Part shown: positions 1 through 7,475 of the stretch, one piece after another | Position numbering within the stretch: the first letter of the stretch is position 1 | How the letters are laid out: each line of letters starts with the position of its first letter | IMG/VR virus record: IMGVR_UViG_3300032011_000011 | Coordinates: 1-58,468 of that record | Strand: one strand, 5' to 3' | Length of the DNA stretch: 58,468 bases | Source of the DNA: a virus | Position numbers and translations under genes: made by a program | Notes under the pieces: model-generated | Seen by the model: only the letters and a program-made list of their open reading frames with translations | What the model was told of the DNA's origin: nothing | Databases searched by the model: none

Positions 1-136
1 TTTCATTTTTATACTTTAATTTTCCTTCAATTCTTTTCTTTGAGTTAGATCTAATATCTCTATTAGTGATGCCTAGATAAGCTTTTTTCCTTTCTTGAAC
101 TCGTTGGTTCACTTTGTATAAAGGTTCAGCAGTCAT
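1..136 (-). CDS. Partial hypothetical protein, cut by left edge
   Basis: An open frame starts at an ATG at 136 and runs leftward off the window without a stop. The 45 visible residues begin MTAEPLYKVNQRVQERKKAY and are strongly basic (many Lys and Arg), which would suit nucleic-acid contact, but I recognise no family. It lies on the same strand as the following block, separated from it by about 310 non-coding bases. No clear Shine-Dalgarno precedes the ATG, so the start is tentative. Confidence 0.45.
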   Translation of the reverse strand, partial: MTAEPLYKVNQRVQERKKAYLGITNRDIRSNSKKRIEGKLKYKNE

Positions 137-445
137 GGTGATAAAAGAGTAGTAAGTAAATAGGGGGACTTACGAGTACATGCTTAGTGCTAGTCCTATG
201 GGAGGCTCAATCCAAACCTCTTGGAACTACTAACACTCCTCAATGGGAACCATAGTAAATATCAATGAGAGGCTATATGACTTTCACCAGTTAGTCCGAC
301 CAGTGAAATAGCGTCATTAGGCAGCATGGTGGCAGGGTAATAGGGAACCCAACTCCGCCCCAGTGTTAAGAGTGATTAGCGAGGTTACGAAGCCAAATGT
401 ATAGAAGGATTACTACATAGAACCAAACGATAAAAGAAGTCATCG
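137..445. other. Non-coding stretch with an imperfect hairpin
   Basis: No gene-length frame and no tRNA cloverleaf is visible. The clearest structure is at 273-320: ATGAC TTTCAC (277-287) pairs with GTGAAA (303-308) and GTCAT (313-317) around a four-base bulge, and CTA (273-275) can pair with TAG (318-320). A smaller GAGG/CCTC hairpin lies near 200-220. It could be an untranslated leader of the gene at 1-136, a small RNA, or a terminator-like spacer; nothing decides between these. Confidence 0.4.
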
Positions 446-967
446 TTAAAAAGGAAGATTGTCTTGTTCTTGACAGTGCTTATCCCATGGATGCACATAT
501 TTTTCAAATCTATCTAAGTCACTGTGCTTGGTTCTAGGGATCTTGCCACTAGCGGGTTTTAATTTTTCTTTGACATAATCCTGGAAAGCATATTCCATTT
601 CTTCACCCCACATCTTCATTGGATCTTCTTCTCGTTGGTACTGTATTAATAGCTTGATGACTTGAGCCATTGCTTTGTCTGCACCAACTGCTGCTGAAAA
701 GTTGTTTGCCTCTCTTGCCGATAAGCGATCTTGTTTAAGATTATGCATTAAAGATGAGATCATAAACGTTTTATCATCAGGATCTACTGCTTGAACTAAT
801 AGTTTTTTACCCTCTCTTACATATTCTCTTGCTTGTTGTGGTGAAACGTCATAGACAGTAGTTAATTGTTGAACAACATTATGACTTGGGTGTCCATCAG
901 CAAGAAGTGTAGCTGCTCGTTCATAGCGTACCTGTAATTGGTCTTTAGAGGCTCGTTTTTTTGTCAT
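446..967 (-). CDS. HTH / small-terminase-like protein
   Basis: A predicted helical protein of 173 residues starting MTKKRASKDQ. Residues about 10-60 (RYERAATLLADG...VYDVSPQQAREYVREGKKLL) look like the helix-turn-helix of phage small terminase subunits or related regulators, followed by a helical stretch (SAREANNFSAAVGADKAMAQ). I chose the internal ATG at 967 because the upstream ATG at 1009 would add an unconvincing tail buried in the previous gene. A better-placed TerS candidate sits beside the terminase at 19213, so this may instead be a DNA-binding regulator. Function is inferred only from residue pattern. Confidence 0.55.
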   Translation of the reverse strand: MTKKRASKDQLQVRYERAATLLADGHPSHNVVQQLTTVYDVSPQQAREYVREGKKLLVQAVDPDDKTFMISSLMHNLKQDRLSAREANNFSAAVGADKAMAQVIKLLIQYQREEDPMKMWGEEMEYAFQDYVKEKLKPASGKIPRTKHSDLDRFEKYVHPWDKHCQEQDNLPF

Positions 968-1169
968 TAGTTGGGATTGGTGGTGTGTAAGTAAAGTGAG
1001 TACATTCAAAAAATTTGCAGAAGTGGTCAGCTTCTCTTATATCAACAGTTCTCCATCCAAGTTGTTTTCCATAAACCATTATTTTCCCTTTATCATCTGC
1101 TGCTGACTCAGGTGGTAGGTGCTTTAGATCCATAGAAAAGATATCTTCCGAAGGGAAAAAAGTTTCCAT
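945..1169 (-). CDS. Hypothetical protein, 74 aa
   Basis: Small soluble protein with no recognised motif. It contains a CKFFEC pair of cysteines and ends in a basic tail. Its ATG overlaps the stop of the upstream gene by one base (TAATG), which implies translational coupling, and its 3' end overlaps the start of the HTH-like gene by 23 bases. It belongs to a compact leftward operon. Confidence 0.6.
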   Translation of the reverse strand: METFFPSEDIFSMDLKHLPPESAADDKGKIMVYGKQLGWRTVDIREADHFCKFFECTHFTYTPPIPTNDKKTSL

Positions 1170-1681
1170 TAGCCGCCTCCTTGTATATATTGATGAGCAT
1201 TTTCTAGTTGTGAATCAATGTACTTATTTATATCTACAAAAGCAGAATTGATATTTAATCGTTCAGCCATTGCAATTTCGTAAGCATCTGCACTTGGATA
1301 GTCTTTAACTTTTAAAGCAGTCGTACTAAGTAATTTCTTAGTTTCATTAAGTTCTTTTCTAGCTTTCCAAAGGTTTTGAACATATTTAATAACACGCTCA
1401 CTATTTTGTTTGAAGGTTGGCATCGGAGCTTGCCTTCTAATGGTCTCAGTGTTAGTAGGAATGTGCATTGGATAGCGTTCAATTAATAAATCCACTTCTC
1501 CCGGAGTGAAGTTAAATACATGGATCAGGTGTTCAGTAACATCTTCTAGTGTCCATTTAATTAAGTCACTGAAGGTATTAGTCATGATTGCCTCTACCTC
1601 TGCGTTGGTAGGTGTACCAGTCAGGAGCTGGCGAAGAAGCCTTTCGTCCTTCTTATCTGAATCAGTTTGGATGTAAGTCAT
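1169..1681 (-). CDS. Hypothetical protein, 170 aa
   Basis: No family recognised. The sequence is soluble, charged and predicted mainly helical, with two helix-rich sections (residues about 10-70 and 95-165). Its ATG overlaps the preceding tiny gene's stop in an ATGA junction at 1678-1681, and its stop overlaps the next ATG by one base. Coupling on both sides supports it being a real operon member. Confidence 0.65.
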   Translation of the reverse strand: MTYIQTDSDKKDERLLRQLLTGTPTNAEVEAIMTNTFSDLIKWTLEDVTEHLIHVFNFTPGEVDLLIERYPMHIPTNTETIRRQAPMPTFKQNSERVIKYVQNLWKARKELNETKKLLSTTALKVKDYPSADAYEIAMAERLNINSAFVDINKYIDSQLENAHQYIQGGG

Positions 1682-1785
1682 TGTATAAAAGAATCTTCTT
1701 CAAGTGGAGAGTAACCATTAAATTGATTAGCGTCAGGTAGTGTTACTTTGATTGGACTTAAATTGAAATATTGTTTTGAAGTCAT
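1678..1785 (-). CDS. Tiny hypothetical protein, 35 aa
   Basis: A 35-codon frame (begins MTSKQYFNLSPIKVTLPDAN) fills an otherwise empty gap exactly. Its ATG overlaps the upstream stop as ATGA (1782-1785) and its TGA overlaps the downstream ATG as ATGA (1678-1681). The double coupling, rather than homology, is the reason for calling it. No function can be given. Confidence 0.6.
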   Translation of the reverse strand: MTSKQYFNLSPIKVTLPDANQFNGYSPLEEDSFIQ

Positions 1786-2018
1786 AGCACAACTCGTTCA
1801 GGAATTAAGTTTTTAGCTTCTTTTTGAGAGTAGCTCCAGACGTGGCAAGTGTAGTTGCAGAGAAGATTAAAGTCTTCGTCATTTTTTAGTTCTTCTTGGT
1901 ATCTATCAATCAAGATTGTTCCTTCACGAGTAAATTCAATAAGGTTATCTTCAGGCACAACATTAGTTATGTGTGGAAGGAGAGCATAGGCTCTTTGAGC
2001 AAGTCCGTGATTAGTCAT
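1782..2018 (-). CDS. Hypothetical protein, 78 aa
   Basis: Small soluble protein with no recognised domain. It overlaps the upstream gene by eight bases and hands on to the 35-codon gene through ATGA. Residues 25-60 are acidic and probably helical (IDRYQEELKNDEDFNLLC). Confidence 0.6.
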   Translation of the reverse strand: MTNHGLAQRAYALLPHITNVVPEDNLIEFTREGTILIDRYQEELKNDEDFNLLCNYTCHVWSYSQKEAKNLIPERVVL

Positions 2019-2259
2019 TGTTTTTGTTATGAGGTTGTAGTTGGATTGACCATCCTTTTAAGGATGAAAGTTGAAAACCAATTTGTCCTTGTAAGGTTTC
2101 TTCATCACATGGCAGAACTTGAAGTACTGGTTCAAGAAGATTTTCGTTTGTAATTGAGAGGACTAGATCAATACATTTATATTGATAGCCTTGTTTGTTA
2201 GTTATTATTGCTCCTTTAAGAGCATCAATTGTAAGTTTTGAGTTAGGAGAAAGTTTCAT
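2011..2259 (-). CDS. Hypothetical protein, 82 aa
   Basis: Short protein with alternating hydrophobic residues (KLTIDALKGAIITNKQGYQY, LVLSITNENLLEPVLQVL), suggesting a small alpha/beta fold. No family is recognised. Its ATG overlaps the stop of the gene at 2256-2759 as ATGA, so it is probably translated by reinitiation. Confidence 0.6.
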   Translation of the reverse strand: MKLSPNSKLTIDALKGAIITNKQGYQYKCIDLVLSITNENLLEPVLQVLPCDEETLQGQIGFQLSSLKGWSIQLQPHNKNND

Positions 2260-2759
2260 TCTTCTACCTCTTCTGTTGTTTCTTTTTTCTTTAACTCGTC
2301 ATAAATAGCTTCTAATTTATTACTTTCCATTAGCCACACCTTACGTGTTCTTTCTTCGTCCCTTTCTAATTTTGGAACTTGATCGTCTAGTTCGACAATC
2401 TTTCTAAAAGTAGCTCTTTTAGCTTCACGTAACACCTCTAATGACTCTTCTAAGTTTTCACATAATTCTTGTTCTGGGTCCCACATCCCAAGAAATTTTG
2501 ATGCAAATCTTTTTTCTTTCTTGCCAATAGTTCCTCCAGCTTCAAATCCTACCTTTATGTCATTTAAGATTCCTAATGCGGCATCATGAGTAGTTGAATA
2601 TTGAGTTTTATATTTAAGATCACTTTTAACGTCATTTAACTTGCTTCTGACAGTAGCGTGTACTAAATCTGCCTTTTTGTAATCAGGATATTGATCTGCT
2701 ACTTCTTCTCTCCATTTGTAAAAGTAAGGAAGTTCTTTTTTTGGTGTAGCTGAAGTCAT
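2256..2759 (-). CDS. Hypothetical coiled-coil protein, 167 aa
   Basis: Highly charged protein. The C-terminal third (VLREAKRATFRKIVELDD through LEAIYDELKKKETTEEVEE) has the heptad-like spacing of a coiled coil. The N-terminus contains aromatic-rich ELPYFYKWREEVADQYPDY. No enzyme motif is visible. A scaffold or DNA-associated role is possible but unsupported. Confidence 0.6.
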   Translation of the reverse strand: MTSATPKKELPYFYKWREEVADQYPDYKKADLVHATVRSKLNDVKSDLKYKTQYSTTHDAALGILNDIKVGFEAGGTIGKKEKRFASKFLGMWDPEQELCENLEESLEVLREAKRATFRKIVELDDQVPKLERDEERTRKVWLMESNKLEAIYDELKKKETTEEVEE

Positions 2760-2787
2760 AGTAATAAATGCAAGTGTGTTAGTAAGA

Positions 2788-3147
2788 TCAGTATTCTTCA
2801 GGGAACATGATCGTTGTGTGGCAAAGGTTTATGTTGTCAGGGTCATTACCATAACCACTGGTGATAATCCAAATAGTTTTACCATCGAAAGCATTATCGT
2901 ATGAAGAAAGAAGTCTCCCTCCAGATTCATTTTTAAATGCATAATCGTTTAGGTCACTATCTTCTTTACAAAGATCGCCCCAATCTGTAGAAATGTGGCG
3001 ACTAATTAGTCTTTCTAAGATTTCACTTGGAACAGGTTTAATACCTTTAGTAGCAACAATTGTGCCGAACTTTTTTATGTGTGCCTCTGCATCTTTTAGA
3101 TAAGAGGGTCGAGGAATGTTGGCCTCTACTTTCTCAAAATGATTCAT
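2788..3147 (-). CDS. Plasmid/phage-type STDWGDL protein, function unknown
   Basis: 119 residues. The core STDWGDLCKEDSDLNDYAF, then GGRLLSSYDNAFDGKTIWII and the terminal TIMFPEEY, matches from memory a small family on plasmids and phages with the pattern (S/G)DWGDL...N...GGR(I/L)LS.Y...(L/I)W(V/I)IT...LPEEY. That family is often mislabelled as a restriction-system subunit and has no established biochemical role. Family membership is fairly clear; function is not. It overlaps the gene at 3144 by four bases. Confidence 0.6.
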   Translation of the reverse strand: MNHFEKVEANIPRPSYLKDAEAHIKKFGTIVATKGIKPVPSEILERLISRHISTDWGDLCKEDSDLNDYAFKNESGGRLLSSYDNAFDGKTIWIITSGYGNDPDNINLCHTTIMFPEEY

Positions 3148-3602
3148 TTCTTAGGCTCCCAGTATTTAAGAACTTTCTTGACATCAATTAAGGTCGCTGT
3201 TCTTTGTGCTTTAGATAGTTTCTTTAAAGCATCTAATTCTTTTTTACTTTGAGTTAGAGCTGACTCTTTTAGTTTTATCTCATTAGGAAAGTCATAAACT
3301 TCAGTGTGAGCATTGTAGAAAGCAGCAGTTTCTTCTTGATTAAAGAATTTTGTACCTGCTCCTTCTTCCTCTTCAATTGATAGGACTTGCTCTTTGAAGT
3401 AATCTCTAAGAGTATCTTTTCTATCTAGTAATACTTTTAGTTCGTCTTCTACTTGACGATACTCTCTGAATTTAGACTCTAGAAAATCTACTGGACTAAC
3501 TGTTTTTGATAAGTTTTTTCTAGGTCTTGCATTTTTAATGACTCTTGCACTGGCTGTTGTGAAGAGTTCTTTGTTTGCTTTTTTCTTAATTGATTTAGTC
3601 AT
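3144..3602 (-). CDS. Hypothetical coiled-coil protein, 152 aa
   Basis: The N-terminus is strongly basic (MTKSIKKKANKELF, KNARPRKNLSK). The remainder is Lys/Glu-rich with two probable coiled-coil stretches (FREYRQVEDELKVLLDRKD and ALTQSKKELDALKKL). It overlaps the next leftward gene by four bases (ATGA). No enzymatic motif is seen; the basic head suggests DNA contact. Confidence 0.6.
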   Translation of the reverse strand: MTKSIKKKANKELFTTASARVIKNARPRKNLSKTVSPVDFLESKFREYRQVEDELKVLLDRKDTLRDYFKEQVLSIEEEEGAGTKFFNQEETAAFYNAHTEVYDFPNEIKLKESALTQSKKELDALKKLSKAQRTATLIDVKKVLKYWEPKK

Positions 3603-3625
3603 AGTTTTAAAAGGTGAGTGTGTGT

Positions 3626-4375
3626 TTAAGAGCCAGTTAAGGCAAGAGTTGGGTTGGTTGAGCCAGTCTGCTTGTTGAGAGAGACTGATGATCCTGCGTT
3701 AGAACCATCGTTGTAACCTTCACCACCCATAGTGTATCGAACTGCTCTGCGTCTGCATGGATAATTTACATTTAGAAACTTTTGTACAGCACTACGATCT
3801 CTAGCGTTTTTGTTAATTAGGATTAGACCAGTAGTATTACTCTCTGGAATACCTTCTTTCTCTTGATCTTTTTTCTTCTGTAATAGTCGAGTCCTTACTT
3901 CATTAGAAAAGCCTTTCTTCCATTGATCTCTATATTTTGGATTAGATCCTGGATTTTCTTTCTTAGCTTGCCAACTAAGGTCTTCCATTGTTTCTAACAA
4001 GTAGTCACTATAAAGTTCGATCTGGAGCTGGTTTCCTTTTGTCGCTAGGATCTCTAACCTTTTCTTGTGGAAGGTGGAGTAGCTTGTCTTGTCTTCACGA
4101 GTAATAATTACAATCCCATTAAAGTACTTAGCTACTGCCTGAATAATGATGTTGTAGCTGGGATCTTGCTTACGAAACTTCTTACCGTAGTAAAAAGCTA
4201 TTACCTCATCTCTTTCAGGGTCATAGTCAGCAGTAACTTCAGTTGGTGCTACTCCGTACTCTCTGCATAGCTCTTCAAATTTGTGAAGTGCGTTGGTTGC
4301 CTCGTGCTCGTTATTACTCTTGGAGAGTCTCAACATCTTTGCGAGTTTGGACTTGATTGATTCAGTGTTAATCAT
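3626..4375 (-). CDS. DUF2786-like protein, 249 aa
   Basis: Residues about 5-45 (IKSKLAKMLRLSKSNNEHEA...KFEELCREYGV) match the pattern of DUF2786, a short helical domain found at the N-terminus of phage and bacterial proteins. It is followed by a second domain containing the NPKYRDQWKKGF segment that commonly accompanies it. The last 40 residues are Gly/Ser/Asn-rich and probably disordered. The family's molecular role is unknown. Its ATG overlaps the stop of the RHH gene upstream, so the two are probably co-expressed. Confidence 0.65.
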   Translation of the reverse strand: MINTESIKSKLAKMLRLSKSNNEHEATNALHKFEELCREYGVAPTEVTADYDPERDEVIAFYYGKKFRKQDPSYNIIIQAVAKYFNGIVIITREDKTSYSTFHKKRLEILATKGNQLQIELYSDYLLETMEDLSWQAKKENPGSNPKYRDQWKKGFSNEVRTRLLQKKKDQEKEGIPESNTTGLILINKNARDRSAVQKFLNVNYPCRRRAVRYTMGGEGYNDGSNAGSSVSLNKQTGSTNPTLALTGS

Positions 4376-4605
4376 GATTGTTTCTCCATGTATTCATAAA
4401 GGGCTAGTCGAATTACCTCAGGTCTAGTTACACCGTCGATACATAATTTGTCTATGGCAGCAGCTAGTTCATTTGGAATGCGAACTCCAAAAGTAGTTGA
4501 TAGTTGTGCTGGGTTTCTCTTTTTGTAATTCTTCTTTTTGTTGAAGTATGGTTTGTAGTCTGAATAGGGACTACTAATGTATTCATCAGAGGAGGAGTTG
4601 ATCAT
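4372..4605 (-). CDS. Ribbon-helix-helix (CopG-like) regulator
   Basis: Residues about 34-75 read STTFGVRIPNELAAAIDKLC, then GVTRPEVIRLALYEYMEKQ. This is the beta strand plus two helices of a ribbon-helix-helix DNA-binding domain, with the usual R.P.EL start and an RPEVIRLAL second helix. A Lys/Tyr-rich 30-residue arm precedes it. RHH proteins act as dimeric repressors, often of their own operon; the target is unknown here. Confidence 0.75.
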   Translation of the reverse strand: MINSSSDEYISSPYSDYKPYFNKKKNYKKRNPAQLSTTFGVRIPNELAAAIDKLCIDGVTRPEVIRLALYEYMEKQS

Positions 4606-4641
4606 TGGTATCTATAGGCTGTGGGTGTTGTGGCGAGAAAC

Positions 4642-4950
4642 TCAGGGTGATTCTCCTGAGTCAGGTACTAATCTATTTATTTCACTAACTATTAAATGTC
4701 TTGCAATACTTCCTAGAGTCAGGTTCATTTGATATCTAGGTAAAATTTCGTTTAGTTCTATTTGTTTATCACCTAGTGCGACGTTGATTGATAAGCTTTT
4801 GTTAGCAAGATTTTTAATTAGTTTTAATTTTTCTAATTCTTTAGGCGTTAATCTTATATTAATTTGATTTGATTGAGGCTTTACTTTCTTTGGAATCTTG
4901 CCTGTTTCTTTGCAGTACTCGAAATAGGCATGTTGCTGTTCTTTGTCCAT
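4642..4950 (-). CDS. RHH-like protein, 102 aa
   Basis: Contains QINIRLTPKELEKLKLIKNL, the strand-helix start of an RHH or MobC-like fold, then after about 25 inserted residues LTLGSIARHLIVSEINRL, which resembles the second RHH helix. It follows another RHH gene, so two adjacent small regulators are likely. The inserted segment (SINVALGDKQIELNEILPRY) is unusual for the fold, and confidence in function is moderate. Confidence 0.55.
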   Translation of the reverse strand: MDKEQQHAYFEYCKETGKIPKKVKPQSNQINIRLTPKELEKLKLIKNLANKSLSINVALGDKQIELNEILPRYQMNLTLGSIARHLIVSEINRLVPDSGESP

Positions 4951-4974
4951 GGTTTGTGTGAGTGTGTGAAGTGT

Positions 4975-5163
4975 TTATTGAAGGGACTTCCTAATCCAGG
5001 ACTGGAGTCTTGGCTCGCTGAAGGGGTGTGGTGACTCCTTAGCTTTCTTGAATCTTTGGATTAGTGCTGGGACTGATACAGAACCATCAGGGGGTAGCTT
5101 GCACTCCCCTAGTGCTCTGATCACTATGTCCAGCTCCTCTGGACTTAGTTCATTGAGACTCAT
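4975..5163 (-). CDS. Hypothetical protein, 62 aa
   Basis: The start was placed at the ATG at 5163 (MSLNELSPEELDI), which has an AGGA five bases upstream, rather than the TTG at 5175. The sequence is a compact helical protein with an LSPEELDIVIRAL helix and a basic C-terminus (RLQSWIRKSL). No family is recognised. It overlaps the upstream gene by 14 bases. Confidence 0.6.
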   Translation of the reverse strand: MSLNELSPEELDIVIRALGECKLPPDGSVSVPALIQRFKKAKESPHPFSEPRLQSWIRKSLQ

Positions 5164-5416
5164 TCCAGTCCTCAAGAGTTTTTCTCAGGTCAGGGTCAAC
5201 CATCTTCTCTAGCTTTTCCATGTCCTGATGAAGCTTTGTGTTAGCTAATTCATCTCTGATTTGTTTAGCCATACGTGCTGGAGTCATGCTCAAGTCTTGA
5301 AAGGCATATTGGATCAAAGCTTTTTGAATGATTTTCCATTCATTGACTGAGAATTGAAGTTCTAATTGTTCCTCGGAAGGTACAAAGTCTTCAGGAAATT
5401 GGAATTTCATTGGCAT
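5150..5416 (-). CDS. Hypothetical protein, 88 aa
   Basis: Predicted helical, acidic overall; the first 20 residues (FQFPEDFVPSEEQLELQFSV) precede a helix-rich body. Two starts are possible: the ATG at 5416 or the ATG at 5410, which forms an ATGA junction with the upstream stop. Neither has a convincing Shine-Dalgarno. Function unknown. Confidence 0.55.
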   Translation of the reverse strand: MPMKFQFPEDFVPSEEQLELQFSVNEWKIIQKALIQYAFQDLSMTPARMAKQIRDELANTKLHQDMEKLEKMVDPDLRKTLEDWNESQ

Positions 5417-5616
5417 TGTGCGTTGTATGCGTCAAGTGTGTAAGGCATCTTTGCCTGTTCTGCTTCTTGTTTGTTGATGACCTGCTGTAGGAGGTCTATC
5501 TTTTCGTCAGTTAGGCCAGCCACATACTCTTCGATTACTGATTCAAAGAGTATGTAGTCTCGTTTCATTGCTCTTGCTAGGAGGATAGAAAATTCCTCTA
5601 ACTCATCTTTAGTCAT
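5407..5616 (-). CDS. Hypothetical protein, 69 aa
   Basis: Small acidic helical protein (MTKDELEEFSILLARAMKRD) with no recognised family. It is followed by an overlapping gene on the same strand and preceded by a 30-codon gene, so it belongs to the same leftward transcript. Confidence 0.55.
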   Translation of the reverse strand: MTKDELEEFSILLARAMKRDYILFESVIEEYVAGLTDEKIDLLQQVINKQEAEQAKMPYTLDAYNAQCQ

Positions 5617-5620
5617 AGTG

Positions 5621-5713
5621 TTATGCGAGATAGTGAATAGCTAATGCTATCTCTATGCAAAGTACAACCTTTTTGAAAGGTGTCCAGCGATACTTAATAG
5701 AAGTTTCACTCAT
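5621..5713 (-). CDS. Tiny membrane-like protein, 30 aa
   Basis: A 30-codon frame (MSETSIKYRWTPFKKVVLCI then EIALAIHYLA) begins at an ATG that overlaps the upstream stop as ATGA and has a GGAGG eight bases before it. The C-terminal half is hydrophobic and could form a short membrane helix. The good ribosome site and the exact fit into the gap support it; its function is unknown. Confidence 0.55.
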   Translation of the reverse strand: MSETSIKYRWTPFKKVVLCIEIALAIHYLA

Positions 5714-6219
5714 GCCACTACCTCCAATGGAACTAGGTCATGGACTGCATCTTCACACTCGTCTTGCCACTCCCACACAAGGAACTCATAACCCATCTCA
5801 CATAACTTCTCATAGATTGCATCTGGTGGACCCCACGGAGTGTTGAAAGTTAGGTGAACTAAGTTACCAGCCTTTTGATAATCAACTTCAACGTCCCATA
5901 TGTCCCACTTGCAGCCCCAGTGCTTACACCTCCAGTCATACCAGCGATCATCTTGTCGGCCACTACTAGGCCAGTTCCAATGAATGGATTCTTCTCCACT
6001 AGCAAGCTTCATTACTTCCTTTTTAGGTAGCTCACCTTTAAGTGCCTTTGTCTCTCCAGTAGTGTCTCTTATAACTGATTCTGCTGGGATGTTAGGCCAG
6101 TCTGGTTCAGGTACTAAGTGATTGAAAGGCTTTTCATTTCTGAAGATGTTAGCCATCTCCTCCAACTTGTGAGGATTGTCGTGCGTGAAGGTTACTTCGT
6201 TTGTTATCCAATTAGGCAT
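5710..6219 (-). CDS. DUF1281/YubB-like ferredoxin-fold protein
   Basis: Begins MPNWITNEVTFTHDN and later has NHLVPEPDW, WYDWRCKHWGCKWDIWDVEV and FNTPWGPPDAIYEKL. This order (MPNW..N, P.P, W...HWG.KWD, T.W.PP) matches the YubB/Api92-like DUF1281 proteins of plasmids and phages. The role of that family is unknown. I chose the ATG at 6219, preceded by GGAG, over an upstream ATG that would add 36 unlikely residues. The protein is unusually rich in Trp. Confidence 0.7.
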   Translation of the reverse strand: MPNWITNEVTFTHDNPHKLEEMANIFRNEKPFNHLVPEPDWPNIPAESVIRDTTGETKALKGELPKKEVMKLASGEESIHWNWPSSGRQDDRWYDWRCKHWGCKWDIWDVEVDYQKAGNLVHLTFNTPWGPPDAIYEKLCEMGYEFLVWEWQDECEDAVHDLVPLEVVA

Positions 6220-6254
6220 GATTAAACTCCGATAGGTTTGCGTGGTGGTGAGAA

Positions 6255-6428
6255 TTAAGTGTTGAGTACATAGATTAGTCGGATGATTATTAGAGTTATG
6301 AGGACGTAATAAGTCCACATAATCCACATACCAACCTTGTTATGTTTAGACCCTCGTTTGTAAGGATGTACAGCTAGGTGAGGAGATCTATCCCACCCAT
6401 CAACCATGTAGTCTTTGGTGTCGATCAT
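6255..6428 (-). CDS. Small single-span membrane protein, 57 aa
   Basis: A 57-codon frame starts at an ATG at 6428 overlapping the upstream stop (TAATG). Residues 1-31 are polar and basic (HPYKRGSKHNK), followed by one clear membrane helix (VGMWIMWTYYVLITLIIIRL). The likely topology is N-in by the positive-inside rule. It was found by reading the gap between its neighbours. Function is unknown; a small phage inner-membrane protein is the simplest reading. Confidence 0.65.
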   Translation of the reverse strand: MIDTKDYMVDGWDRSPHLAVHPYKRGSKHNKVGMWIMWTYYVLITLIIIRLIYVLNT

Positions 6429-6658
6429 TAGTAGTTAAAAGATACAATTTCCCAGATACGACTAAACTCTTTTAGCCATTGTCGCTGAGCTTCGTTTAAT
6501 TCTGCGGTAGCTAGTAGGTCATCGGCTGATAGAGCCTCTAGCCCCTGTCTCTTGCAGTAATCCTTATGGAGGCTCGTTAGATAGTGGATTGTAGTTTCAG
6601 TTGGGTTAGTGATAGACATGAGTTGATGGATTACATGAAGGGTGTCAAGGTTAGTCAT
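6428..6658 (-). CDS. Hypothetical protein, 76 aa
   Basis: Small soluble helical protein (LSADDLLATAELNEAQRQWL) with no recognised family. It overlaps its upstream neighbour by four bases (ATGA at 6655-6658) and couples to the membrane protein downstream by TAATG. Confidence 0.6.
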   Translation of the reverse strand: MTNLDTLHVIHQLMSITNPTETTIHYLTSLHKDYCKRQGLEALSADDLLATAELNEAQRQWLKEFSRIWEIVSFNY

Positions 6659-7113
6659 TGTTCAGGCCATACAAGATGTTCTTCTATTTCAAAAGATTCC
6701 CTATATCCATAGCAGCCCTTCTCTATAACGACACCTTCTTTCCCTTTGTGAAATTCTCCAAAGAGTGTTCCCCATACGCTTTTGTCGGGATCATTTAATA
6801 CATAGTGTTCCCATGCAGAGTAGTCAGAAATATGCATTGGATAGTCTTGAATCTCACGGGGTAAGTACTGAGTTTCTAGAAAGTCACGGAAGACTTCATC
6901 AATTAATTGATTCCACTTCTCACCAGTAGGATCATTTCTTTTAAACTCAGCAATCTGGAAATCCCTGTGTGCCGAGTAACTGAGCATGAGTTGTTTTAGG
7001 TGAGATTCAGCATCTTCTCTAGTTCTATAAGTACAGAGAGTTGTTGTGTAGTTACCAGCAGGGTAATCTGACTCATCTGTAAAATATAGTTTTAGTGTGT
7101 AGACTTTATTCAT
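6655..7113 (-). CDS. Hypothetical protein, 152 aa
   Basis: Mixed alpha/beta sequence. The N-terminus (KVYTLKLYFTDESDYPAGNY ... YRTREDAESHLKQLML) resembles the strand-loop-helix modules of small phage proteins that carry a REDAE helix, but I cannot place it. Rich in aromatic residues near the end (CYGYRESFEIEEHLVWPEQ). Co-directional and overlapping neighbours. Confidence 0.6.
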   Translation of the reverse strand: MNKVYTLKLYFTDESDYPAGNYTTTLCTYRTREDAESHLKQLMLSYSAHRDFQIAEFKRNDPTGEKWNQLIDEVFRDFLETQYLPREIQDYPMHISDYSAWEHYVLNDPDKSVWGTLFGEFHKGKEGVVIEKGCYGYRESFEIEEHLVWPEQ

Positions 7114-7119
7114 AGTTGG

Positions 7120-7473
7120 TTACTCATCAGCAATAGTAATTACAGGGGCAAGAGTTTCTTTTAGTTCTCTGTTGTTATTCATTAGCCACATAGCCCCTCC
7201 GTCATTGCCTTCATCATCTTGTTGAGGGATGATCCATGTGCCATTTTCAAGCATGAGCATCAAGGGTCTCTTGTACCAGCCCAACTCTTCAGTATCTCTC
7301 TTGCTCATATAGTGCATCTTGACAATGCGTTGACCAAGTAGTTCAGGGGATAGTCGATTCTTCCACTTTTGACCAAGTGAGTTTTGAAACTTCTTCTGTC
7401 TCTCAAGGAGATCAGCTACTTCTGAGTTAGCATCTTTCTTTGTAGTCTTCTTGGTTGATTTCTTAGTAGGCAT
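7120..7473 (-). CDS. Hypothetical protein with basic N-terminus, 117 aa
   Basis: Starts with a Lys/Thr tail (MPTKKSTKKTTKKD) reminiscent of histone-like tails. A globular part follows with MLMLENGTWIIPQQDDEGND. The LENG.WI.P..DDEGN..GA. pattern recurs, from memory, in cyanophage hypothetical proteins of unknown role. It lies immediately downstream of the methyltransferase gene (two-base gap), so it may be co-expressed with it. Confidence 0.6.
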   Translation of the reverse strand: MPTKKSTKKTTKKDANSEVADLLERQKKFQNSLGQKWKNRLSPELLGQRIVKMHYMSKRDTEELGWYKRPLMLMLENGTWIIPQQDDEGNDGGAMWLMNNNRELKETLAPVITIADE

Positions 7474-7475
7474 GA

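Noticed and set aside
137-445. tRNA gene in the left non-coding region
   Set aside because: GAGG...CCTC and other stems do not form an acceptor/T-arm arrangement and no GTTCGA-type T-loop is present on either strand.
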